Shown here: positions 1-6,274 of the stretch, one piece after another | Numbering within the stretch: the first letter of the stretch is position 1 | How the letters are laid out: every line of letters begins with the position of its first letter | Source: Oceanibacterium hippocampi | GTDB taxonomy: Bacteria; Pseudomonadota; Alphaproteobacteria; Sneathiellales; Sneathiellaceae | Length of the DNA: 64,000 bases | Direction: 5' to 3' | NCBI RefSeq assembly: GCF_900172325.1 | Contig: NZ_FWFR01000006.1 | Span: forward strand, 1-64,000 | Position numbers and translations under genes: made by a program | The notes under the pieces: model-generated | Told to the model about the DNA's origin: nothing | The model's database searches: none | What the model saw: the letters and a program-made list of their open reading frames with translations, nothing else

Positions 1-101
1 GCTGGTATAATCCCGCCAGGCGCCATTCCGCCCTCGGCTATCAGTCACCCATCAACTACGAAAGGAGCGCCCAAACGAGACTGGAATCCCCAAGCCCTTA
101 A
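1..101 (+). CDS. IS3-family transposase OrfB, C-terminal end (partial)
   Basis: Reading from base 3, the frame gives WYNPARRHSALGYQSPINYE and then runs to a TAA at 99-101. Tryptophan/tyrosine-Asn followed by RRHSALGY-SP is the characteristic C-terminal signature of the DDE integrase-type transposase (OrfB) of IS3-family elements. The gene starts outside the window, so only the last 32 or so residues are present. The protein would catalyse cut-and-paste or copy-out transposition of its own element. It lies in a short terminal segment that interrupts the neighbouring integrase gene. Family assignment is strong from the motif; the subgroup cannot be told. Confidence 0.85.
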   Translation, partial: WYNPARRHSALGYQSPINYERSAQTRLESPSP

Positions 102-127
102 CTGTCCACGAAACCGGGGGAACTCCA
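1..127 (+). mobile_element. Right end of an IS3-family insertion sequence
   Basis: Downstream of the transposase stop, the bases at 102-127 (CTGTCCACGAAACCGGGGGA followed by ACTCCA) look like an IS3-type terminal inverted repeat and end in CA, as these elements do. Immediately after this point the minus-strand integrase reading frame resumes its normal sequence. The exact boundary (about 127) and the target duplication cannot be fixed without the left end, which is outside the window. Confidence 0.7.
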
Positions 128-882
128 AGGAGCACAAAGTCATGCAGTTGCTCGGCATGCCATTTGTAGCGCTTGGTTTTCGGTTTGGCCGCGTTGTCAC
201 GCGTAGCTGTATAGAGCTGCTTGTATTCGTTGGGTGTGAACCAAGGCCGGCGTTCGATCTTGCTCTGCCGCCGGTAGGGGTCCGATAGATCGGGCAGGTT
301 CTCCAGCCAGCCATGACGCTGGGCCGTCTTGAGCACCATGCTCAGGGTGACGACTTCGTTATGGATGGTATTGCGGGCAGGCGGCTTCCAGGGCCTCGGC
401 TTCGGCTCTGCCTTCTTTTTCGCCTTGCCCTTGCCGCCCGCGTCTTTCTTGGTTTTGTCCTCGGGCGGATCGACGGGCTCCGGCTCCGTCATGCGATGCA
501 CGCGATATTCCTGCACCATGCCCGACGTGATCTGGGTGACGGTCTTCTTGCCGAAGAAGGGCAGGAGATGGAGACGGATGCGGTCCTTGTGGCCTTGCAC
601 CCATTTCGGGGAGCGTCGGCCTCGGGTGATGGCCTCATATTCCTCCTCGAACTTCTTCGCTGCCTCGGCAAAGGTCTTGCCGGTGTGCAGCTCGCCGAAG
701 CGGTCCTTGGCGCACAGTTCGAGATACCAATCCTCGGCCACGTCCTTCGCACGGGCGAGGCTCTTCTCCTTCGTGCTCTTACGCCACTCCTTGCCTTTCA
801 TGTAGGTGGAGCAGTGCCATGTCCCGCCGTCAACACGGCGGTAAATGCGGACTTTGTCGCCTAGGGTTCGGTGTATCTCCAT
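128..882 (-). pseudogene. Tyrosine site-specific integrase, 3' part lost to IS insertion
   Basis: About 251 genuine codons remain, beginning MEIHRTLGDKVRIYRR. The N-terminal arm/AP2-like part is followed by a SAM-like core-binding domain (roughly residues 68-130, with KTFAEAAKKFEEEYEAIT and GKKTVTQIT), a lysine/proline-rich insert (about 138-165) and the beginning of the catalytic domain (RRPWFTPNEYKQL). The frame is then cut at HDFVLL by the IS end, and the remaining 24 codons are IS-derived. The Arg-His-Arg-Tyr catalytic residues are therefore absent and the enzyme should be inactive. It lies 150 bases from a tRNA-fMet 3' fragment, the usual place for an integrase next to its att site. Confidence 0.85.
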
Positions 883-893
883 GGTGCGCCCAT

Positions 894-932
894 TTGTGTG
901 ATTCTGTGTGATTTTGTGTGAGTCCTGTGCGA
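894..932. repeat. Tandem 10-bp imperfect repeats beside the att site
   Basis: Four consecutive units with the core TGTGTGA (TTGTGTGATT, CTGTGTGATT, TTGTGTGAGT, CCTGTGCGAC) lie between the integrase start and the tRNA fragment. Short direct repeats in this position are typical arm-type binding sites for tyrosine integrases. This role is inferred from position and spacing only. Confidence 0.5.
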
Positions 933-992
933 CCCATTTTTATTATATCACAGGGCGATTCTGGAAAGAATCGGAAGGCTTCAGAAATAGCA

Positions 993-1027
993 AAAGCCCT
1001 TGCATGTCAATGACTTGCAAGGGCTTT
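993..1027 (-). terminator. Terminator after tRNA-fMet 3' fragment
   Basis: A perfect 12-bp inverted repeat (AAAGCCCTTGCA at 993-1004 and TGCAAGGGCTTT at 1016-1027) lies just beyond the CCA end of the tRNA fragment in its direction of reading and is followed by a short T-rich stretch. It looks like the original terminator of the tRNA gene, carried along with the att duplication or belonging to the resident locus. Confidence 0.6.
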
Positions 1028-1031
1028 GATT

Positions 1032-1083
1032 TGGTTGCGGGGGTAGGATTTGAACCTACGACCTTCAGGTTATGAGCCTGACG
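1032..1083 (-). other. Duplicated 3' part of tRNA-fMet(CAT): att site of an integrative element
   Basis: Read on the minus strand, the 52 bases give the anticodon arm with CTCATAACC (anticodon CAT), the variable loop, the T arm GGTTCAAATCC and the acceptor end CCCCGCAACCA typical of bacterial initiator tRNA. The match stops abruptly before the D arm, where the bases become GGTATAATGTATCC on the plus strand, so no complete tRNA can fold. A 3'-half tRNA copy next to an integrase gene is the standard footprint of an island integrated in a tRNA gene. The intact fMet gene must be elsewhere. Confidence 0.8.
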
Positions 1084-1260
1084 GGTATAATGTATCCTGG
1101 CTGCCAAGGGCGCTCCTGTACGCCGGCTACGTTGTCCAAACGCGAATTCTAGGCATGCGGCAATTTCGCTCTTAGACCAGTTCATAGGAATAGCACTGGA
1201 CTTCGCCCGTCTGGCAAGCATGCATGGTGGATGAGAGCTGCCCGGGCCCGATGAACCGGT

Positions 1261-1295
1261 AGCCCCGCCCCTGACCGGCCTCCCGGCGGGGCTTT
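1261..1295 (+). terminator. GC hairpin with short T tail upstream of the DUF3489 gene
   Basis: AGCCCCGCC (1261-1269) pairs with GGCGGGGCT (1285-1293) around a 15-base loop and is followed by TTT. It may insulate the recombinase cassette from transcription coming from the left. A second hairpin, AGCGCCGCG with CGCGGCGCT, follows at about 1308-1331, just before the ribosome-binding site of the next gene. Confidence 0.4.
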
Positions 1296-1348
1296 GGGTG
1301 GTGGAAGCGCCGCGATCACCGCGGCGCTGAACACCAAAGGAGGCCACC

Positions 1349-1912
1349 ATGCCCAGGCTCACCGATACCCAGCTCGTCATCCTCTCGACCGCCGCCCAGC
1401 GCGCGGATCGGGCCATCCTGCCGCCGCCCAAGTCACTTCGGCTCAACAAGGGCGCCGTGACATCGGTACTCAAGAGCCTGATCAGGAAAGGCCTGGCCGA
1501 GGAGCGACCCGCGGCCGCCGGCGCCGGGGTCTGGCGTGAGGAAAAGGATGGCAGTCGCCTGACGCTCGTCATCGCCGAGGCCGGTCTCGCGGCCATCGGC
1601 GTCGACGCTGCCAAGCCGGCCGACGCCCCCAAGACGAAGGTCAAGGCCACGGCGAAGGCGCCTCGCACGCAGGCCGCCAAGCCGCCAGCCAACGACGCCC
1701 CGCGCCCTGGCACCAAGCAGGCCCTGCTGGTCGACCTCCTCAAGCGCAAGAGCGGAGTGACCCTCGACGAGGCCGTCGAGGCCACCGGCTGGCAGCCGCA
1801 CTCGGTCCGCGGCGCGATCAGCGGCACCCTCCACAAGAAGCTCGGCCTGAGCGTCTCGTCCGAGAAGGTCGAAGGCCGCGGCCGCGTCTATCGCATCGCC
1901 GCGCAAGCCTGA
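1349..1912 (+). CDS. DUF3489 protein: two winged-helix-like segments joined by a basic linker
   Basis: This 187-residue protein starts behind a very strong ribosome-binding site (AAAGGAGG, six bases upstream). Residues 1-55 read as a helix-turn-helix/winged-helix segment (LTDTQLVILSTAAQR to LKSLIRKGLAEE). Residues about 85-125 are an Ala/Lys/Pro-rich linker resembling a histone-H1 tail. Residues about 125-187 form the DUF3489 domain proper (KQALLVDLLKRKSGVTLDEA to GRGRVYRI), again a winged-helix pattern. Proteins of this family occur next to DUF2924 and a large serine recombinase, exactly as here. A DNA-binding regulatory or recombination-accessory role is an inference; no function is established that I know of. 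Confidence 0.8.
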   Translation: MPRLTDTQLVILSTAAQRADRAILPPPKSLRLNKGAVTSVLKSLIRKGLAEERPAAAGAGVWREEKDGSRLTLVIAEAGLAAIGVDAAKPADAPKTKVKATAKAPRTQAAKPPANDAPRPGTKQALLVDLLKRKSGVTLDEAVEATGWQPHSVRGAISGTLHKKLGLSVSSEKVEGRGRVYRIAAQA

Positions 1913-1926
1913 GGTCGGCGCCGCCC

Positions 1927-2382
1927 ATGCCAAAGCCGATTGACGAGGCGCTGGAGGCCCTGCAGGCGCTCGACACGCCAGCACTGCGGACGCGCTGGGG
2001 GAAGGCCTTCAAGAGGCCTCCCCCGAAGCACGCTCGCCGTGACCTGCTCTTGCGCGCCCTCGCCCATCATGTCCAGGCGCAGGCGGCGGGCGGGCTCCGG
2101 CCGGTCGCACGCCGCAAGCTGGCCCGGGCCGCCCAGGACCTCCAGGACGGCAAGCAGGCCACGGCCCCGCCGCCGCAGCTACGACCGGGCACGCGGCTGG
2201 TCCGCGAGTGGAACGGCGAGACCCATGTCGTCGAGGTCCTGGCCGGAGGTTTCGCCTGGCGCGGCGCGACCTATGCCTCCCTCTCCGCCATCGCGCGGGC
2301 GATCACCGGTGCGCGTTGGTCCGGGCCGCGCTTCTTTGGCCTGCTGGTCAAGCGGCCAAGTGGCGGAAGGAAGGGGGCATGA
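1927..2382 (+). CDS. DUF2924 family protein
   Basis: The product is 151 residues. The N-terminal half is helical and basic (LEALQALDTPALRTRWGKAF). The C-terminal half carries the family's conserved block (GTRLVREWNGETHVVEVL, then FAWRGATYASLSAIARAITG, then GPRFFGL), which resembles a small SH3/chromo-like fold followed by a helix. It begins 14 bases after the DUF3489 gene and its stop codon overlaps the start of the recombinase gene (ATGA at 2379-2382), so the three are translationally linked. Family members are regularly found with this recombinase type; their biochemical role is unknown to me. Confidence 0.85.
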   Translation: MPKPIDEALEALQALDTPALRTRWGKAFKRPPPKHARRDLLLRALAHHVQAQAAGGLRPVARRKLARAAQDLQDGKQATAPPPQLRPGTRLVREWNGETHVVEVLAGGFAWRGATYASLSAIARAITGARWSGPRFFGLLVKRPSGGRKGA

Positions 2383-4100
2383 GAGAGCGCCTCCGCTGCG
2401 CCATCTATACCCGCAAGTCCTCCGAGGAAGGTCTGGACCAGGACTTCAGTTCCCTGGACGCCCAGCGCGAGGCCAGCGCCGCCTACATCAGGAGCCAGGC
2501 CCACGAGGGCTGGCGGCTGGTCGACGAGCGCTTCGATGACGGCGGCTTTTCAGGGGGCACCACGGAGCGGCCCGCCCTGCAGCGTCTTCTCGAGAAGGTG
2601 CGGCAGCGGCGCATCGACGTCATCGTCATCTACAAGATCGATCGCCTGACCCGCTCCCTGGCCGACTTCGCCCGGCTTGCCGAGCTGTTCGACGCTTGCG
2701 GCGTCTCCTTTGTCTCGGTCACCCAGCAATTCAACACCACGACCTCGATGGGCCGCCTGATGCTCAACGTCCTGCTCTCCTTTGCCCAGTTCGAGCGGGA
2801 GATCACCGGCGAGCGTATCCGCGACAAGATCGCCGCCTCCAAGAAGAAGGGCCTCTGGATGGGCGGCACGCTGCCCCTCGGCTACGACGCCGTGGACCGC
2901 AAGCTGGTGATCAACCAGGCGGAAGCGGAGACGGTGCGGAAGATCTTTCGGCTCTATCTGGAGCACGGCAGGGTGCGGGCGGTCGTCGAGGAGGCCGAGC
3001 GCCTCGGGCTGCGCTCCAAGTCCCGCATCGGCCCCCGCGGCCAGTCGATCGGCGGCTTCCGCCTGCTCGCCGGGAACATCTACCAGATCCTGAAGAATCC
3101 CCTCTACATCGGCCGGATCCGTCATCGGGAGCTGAGCTACCCTGGCATGCACGAGCCCATCCTCGACCTGGAGACCTGGGATGCCGCCCAGCAGCAGCTT
3201 CTCGGCAACCGCAACGGTCACCGCTCCCGACCCAATGCCAGGGAGCCGAGCCCACTTGCCGGCATGATTGTCGATGCTGACGGCAACCGGTTCACCCCAT
3301 CCCATACAACCAAAGTCGGGCGGCGCTATCGCTACTACGTCGATCAGGCCCTGATCACCGGTGAGAAGCCGAACGGCAGGCGCTTGCGGCGCCTCCCGGC
3401 CCTGGAGATCGAGGGCATCGTCCGACAAGAGCTCACGCAGCTGCTCTCCGAGCCCGGCCGCCTCCTGGCCGCCCTGGGCGACTCCCTGGACGCGGCTGAG
3501 ACCGATCAGGCACTCCGCGAGGCCGGGAACCTCCACCAGGCTTTGGCGGAGGCCACGCCGGCCGCCTGGGCTGACCGCGTGCGGCCGATCCTTCGGCAGG
3601 TGGCAATCGGCGAAGACTTCGTACGGCTGAGGATCTTGCGCGACGGCTTGCGCGCCGCGCTATCCCTGCCCGCCATGGCGAACGAGCTCCTCGTCGAGGA
3701 TGGTGACCGGGCTGACCGGGGGCTGCACGACATCCTGGTCCAGGCCCGGGTGCGCACGCGCGGCGGCCAGATCAAGCTCATCGTCGGGCCGCAGGGAGAC
3801 CACGCCCGTCGCGACAAGGACGCCGCGCTGATCAAAGCGGTGGCCCGGGCCCATCTCTGGTTCGACCGCCTGAAGAGCGGCGAGGCGACCTCGGCCCGTG
3901 CGATCGCGCGCGAAGAGCAGGTGACAGGCTCCTACGTCAGCCGGTTCCTGAAACTCGCATTCCTGGCGCCCGACATCGTCGAAGCTATCCTCGACGGGCG
4001 GCATCCTGTCGACCTGACCGCCGAGCGCCTGCTCGTCCACCAGGACCTCCCCCTGAGCTGGGACGAGCAGCGCCGGCAGCTGGGTTTCAACCCCGGCTGA
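2379..4100 (+). CDS. Large serine recombinase
   Basis: The start chosen is the ATG overlapping the DUF2924 stop, giving 573 residues that begin MRERLRCAIYTRKSSEEG. The resolvase catalytic domain is complete: YTRKS with the nucleophilic serine, then YKIDRLTRS and FAQFEREITGERIRDKI. The recombinase domain follows (GYDAVDRKLVINQAEAETVRKIF to YQILKNPLYIGRI). The region corresponding to the zinc ribbon (about residues 295-330) has no cysteines, so it cannot bind zinc in the usual way. The last 90 residues form a helix-turn-helix segment (SARAIAREEQVTGSYVSRFL). The enzyme should catalyse site-specific integration or excision. Its att sites are not evident, and nothing shows whether it mobilises this locus. 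Confidence 0.9.
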   Translation: MRERLRCAIYTRKSSEEGLDQDFSSLDAQREASAAYIRSQAHEGWRLVDERFDDGGFSGGTTERPALQRLLEKVRQRRIDVIVIYKIDRLTRSLADFARLAELFDACGVSFVSVTQQFNTTTSMGRLMLNVLLSFAQFEREITGERIRDKIAASKKKGLWMGGTLPLGYDAVDRKLVINQAEAETVRKIFRLYLEHGRVRAVVEEAERLGLRSKSRIGPRGQSIGGFRLLAGNIYQILKNPLYIGRIRHRELSYPGMHEPILDLETWDAAQQQLLGNRNGHRSRPNAREPSPLAGMIVDADGNRFTPSHTTKVGRRYRYYVDQALITGEKPNGRRLRRLPALEIEGIVRQELTQLLSEPGRLLAALGDSLDAAETDQALREAGNLHQALAEATPAAWADRVRPILRQVAIGEDFVRLRILRDGLRAALSLPAMANELLVEDGDRADRGLHDILVQARVRTRGGQIKLIVGPQGDHARRDKDAALIKAVARAHLWFDRLKSGEATSARAIAREEQVTGSYVSRFLKLAFLAPDIVEAILDGRHPVDLTAERLLVHQDLPLSWDEQRRQLGFNPG

Positions 4101-4278
4101 GTGGTACCACCGGATAGGCCCGACAGAGACAGCATCCCGGATTCGGCGGTTGGGCCCGCTGCAGACCGTCTCCCGGTCACACCCGCAAACAGCAGGACCC
4201 CGGAAACCCCGCGGAGCCGCGCGGTTCTCAGTCGACAGAAAATGCTTCTAAGACATTGATATAAAAAAGAAAAATGGG

Positions 4279-4371
4279 TGGCGGTGAGGGTGGGATTCGA
4301 ACCCACGGTACAGCTTTTGACCGTACAACTCCTTAGCAGGGAGCCGCCTTCGACCACTCGGCCACCTCACC
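4279..4371 (-). tRNA. tRNA-Ser(GCT)
   Basis: The minus strand folds as a complete 93-nt class II tRNA. The acceptor stem is GGTGAGG with CCTCACC, the discriminator is G, and CCA is encoded. The D arm is GGCCGAGTGGTCGAAGGC, the anticodon loop is CTGCTAA with anticodon GCT, there is a long variable arm, and the T arm contains GGTTCGAATCC. It reads AGC/AGT serine codons. The recombinase cassette ends 178 bases away, but no duplicated tRNA end is visible. Confidence 0.95.
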
Positions 4372-4482
4372 TCGCGCCCCCTGCAAATAACCCAGCCCAC
4401 CGGGGGACGCAAGACCCGAAAGCCGTCCGCGATGCGCCTTTCGCGGAGAAATCGCGGGCCGGGCCGGTTTCGCTAACGTTCG

Positions 4483-4505
4483 GCGCTTAATACTAAATTA
4501 AGCGC
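4483..4505. promoter_or_regulatory. CtrA-type box inside a perfect palindrome
   Basis: The arms GCGCTTAA (4483-4490) and TTAAGCGC (4498-4505) are separated by seven bases, giving an exact TTAA-N7-TTAA, the CtrA consensus of alphaproteobacteria. It lies 148 bases before the start of the small secreted protein gene. The palindrome could equally be read as a short hairpin, but it has no T run. Confidence 0.5.
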
Positions 4506-4652
4506 GTTGGCCGTATCGTGCTGTCAGTGCGGGACGCTTGCCCGGTCACAGTCGCTCGCTCAGGTTCGTCGTTGATCGTAACCGGCGGCCCATAAGTGAT
4601 CACCCGGCGTAGTGAGGCACAAGCCACCCCACTCTCGGCGATGGAGGTTGCC

Positions 4653-4952
4653 ATGTTCAGTAAGAGTATCGCAGTCGGTGTCCTGGCCGGCGTTCTCGTG
4701 TGCGGCGCCGCTGCGGCCAACCCGATGTGCAACGATCGGACGAAGTTCCTCGATCATCTGTCGGCCAAGTACGAGGAAGCGCCGGTCTCGATGGGGCTCG
4801 CCTCGAACGGAACGGTTCTCGAGGTGCTCGCCTCGGAGAAGACCGGAAGCTGGACGATCATCATCACCAACCCGACCGGCCAGGCCTGCGTGATCGCGAC
4901 CGGCGACAGTTGGGAAAACATCACCGTCGCGCTCGGCGAACCCAAGGTCTGA
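4653..4952 (+). CDS. Small secreted protein of unknown function
   Basis: The ATG at 4653 was preferred over 4596 and 4641 because GGAGG lies six bases before it and the protein then begins with a clean signal peptide (MFSKSIAVGVLAGVLVCGAAAANP). The mature part is about 77 residues and has two cysteines (NPMCNDRTKF and GQACVIATG) that could form a disulphide. The central segment GLASNGTVLEVLASEKTGSW and the ending GDSWENITV are reminiscent of small periplasmic proteins widespread in alphaproteobacteria, for which I know no function. It stands alone, with a CtrA-type box upstream. Confidence 0.75.
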   Translation: MFSKSIAVGVLAGVLVCGAAAANPMCNDRTKFLDHLSAKYEEAPVSMGLASNGTVLEVLASEKTGSWTIIITNPTGQACVIATGDSWENITVALGEPKV

Positions 4953-5326
4953 GACCGTATTCCGTCCGGGCGCCATCCAGGCGCCGGGACGGCGGTGCCC
5001 GGCGAGCGGCGGGTCGCACCCGTCTGCGCGGCAACGAGGCCCCGGCACAGCCGGGCGTCGAGGCCGATCGCCCGACACGGGAAATCCCGTCCCGACACGG
5101 CGAACGAACCGGAAACCCGCCTCGCACGAGGCCGCGAACCACCATGTAAGATCTGATTACGGGGCGCCTGCCCGGCCATGCGCCGGGTTGTTCCGCATTG
5201 CGCCTGCGCGGAGGACGCGCCGCCTGCCCGTCCGCCCTTGTCCCGGCGTCCGGACGTCCTCCGGAGAGCGCGGCCGTCAGTGCGATCCGGCGGCGAGGCC
5301 GCCAGGGCGACTCGACGGCATGGCCG
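4953..5326. other. Intergenic region with GC hairpin; no gene seen
   Basis: No reading frame here has a plausible start or protein. A 13-bp stem with one mismatch (CCGTCCGGGCGCC at 4962-4974 with GGCGCCGGGACGG at 4980-4992) directly follows the secreted-protein gene and may end its transcript, although it lacks a T run. The 14-base sequence GGCCGTCAGTGCGA occurs at 5272-5285 and again at 5322-5335, the second copy overlapping the end of the Sel1 gene. Confidence 0.5.
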
Positions 5327-5596
5327 TCAGTGCGACAGATACCATTCCCGCGCCAGGCGCTGGGCCTCGGCGATCTCGCGCGGCGTCATGTCGCGGGCGA
5401 GCTCGGAACGCAGTTCGCGAGCCTCCCGGAAACCGGCCATGGCCGCGATGTTGAACCATTTGTGGGCGGTGATCATATCGACCGGCACTCCCTGGCCGGT
5501 TGAATACATCAGGCCCAGGTCGAACTGGGCGGTCGGCTCGCCCCGCAGGGCCGCCTTCTCCCGGTTCCTGATATCGCTGCGTGCAACAGGCGTCAT
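5327..5596 (-). CDS. Small Sel1-repeat protein
   Basis: The start is the ATG of MTPVARSD, which has GGAGG five bases upstream; an in-frame ATG four codons earlier lies within that ribosome-binding site. The 89-residue product carries one clear Sel1-like repeat (AQFDLGLMYSTGQGVPVDMI, continuing AHKWFNIAAMAG) and a second degenerate helix pair ending EAQRLAREWYLSH. Sel1 repeats form alpha-alpha superhelices for protein binding. No signal peptide is seen, so it is probably cytoplasmic. It is a single-gene unit; its partner is unknown. Confidence 0.85.
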   Translation of the reverse strand: MTPVARSDIRNREKAALRGEPTAQFDLGLMYSTGQGVPVDMITAHKWFNIAAMAGFREARELRSELARDMTPREIAEAQRLAREWYLSH

Positions 5597-5761
5597 ATCA
5601 ACCTCCATCGTCTTCGGCGGGAGGGTCGTCCGACGCTGCGGTCATGCAGCCGTTACGCCTGCTCCCTATCTATGACGTATGGTGGAGCGAATTTGGTAAA
5701 CATTTTCTTTCCGGATATTAGGCAATTTTGCTTCAAACTGTATCGAGCGCGCCGGACATGC

Positions 5762-6262
5762 CTATTTGCCGGCGTCGCTACCGATGTCGTCGAGCACGAT
5801 GCCGCCGGTGAGCCGGCAGAGACCGGCGAAGTCGATGGCGAACACGCAATGGGGATGGCCGGCGGCGGCGTAGATCGTCTCGAAGCGCGCCAGCCCGGCA
5901 TCGATGGCGAGCGGCATCGCGGTCGCAAGCCCGACCGGCGACACCCCGCCGATCGTGTAGCCGGTTGCCTGGCGGACGAAATCGGCATCGGCCCGTCCGA
6001 CCCTGGCCTCGAGCCCGAGGCCGCGCCTCAGCGCCTTCGTGTCGCATTGCCGGTCGCCGGAAACGAGCGCCATCAGGGCCTGCTCGCCGGCGGCGAAGAC
6101 CAGCGACTTGACGATGGCGCCCTGCGGGCAATCCAGACTGCGGGCCGCGTCGGCGGCGGTCCGCGCGGTTTCGGCGAGCGTCAGCACCTCACCCGCCCCG
6201 GCGGCGGCAAGCACTGCGGCGACCCGGCGAACCGGTTCACGTTCAAGCAGCTTCTCGTTCAT
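5762..6262 (-). CDS. YbaK/ProX-type aminoacyl-tRNA deacylase domain protein
   Basis: This 166-residue single-domain protein matches the YbaK/EbsC fold. The conserved pattern is VKSLVFAAGEQALMALVSGD with the family lysine, followed by VRQATGYTIGGVSPVG, and then the segment around HPHCVFAIDFAGLCRLTGG. Such proteins hydrolyse mischarged tRNAs (Cys- or Ala-tRNA-Pro types) in trans. Which aminoacyl-tRNA is cleared cannot be told. It is the last gene of a three-gene minus-strand unit, 12 bases after the PLP enzyme. Confidence 0.85.
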   Translation of the reverse strand: MNEKLLEREPVRRVAAVLAAAGAGEVLTLAETARTAADAARSLDCPQGAIVKSLVFAAGEQALMALVSGDRQCDTKALRRGLGLEARVGRADADFVRQATGYTIGGVSPVGLATAMPLAIDAGLARFETIYAAAGHPHCVFAIDFAGLCRLTGGIVLDDIGSDAGK

Positions 6263-6274
6263 CGGCCGTGACTC

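Noticed and set aside
943-1836. Long minus-strand frame of about 297 codons opposite the DUF3489 gene
   Set aside because: Its sequence is Ser/Arg/Ala-rich and passes through the tRNA fragment (giving the well-known spurious VVGSNPTPATK). The plus-strand gene has a strong ribosome-binding site and a known family.
4101-4371. tRNA-Ser(GCT) as integration site of the serine recombinase cassette
   Set aside because: The tRNA is complete and I find no duplicated 3' end near the cassette; serine recombinases do not usually target tRNA ends.
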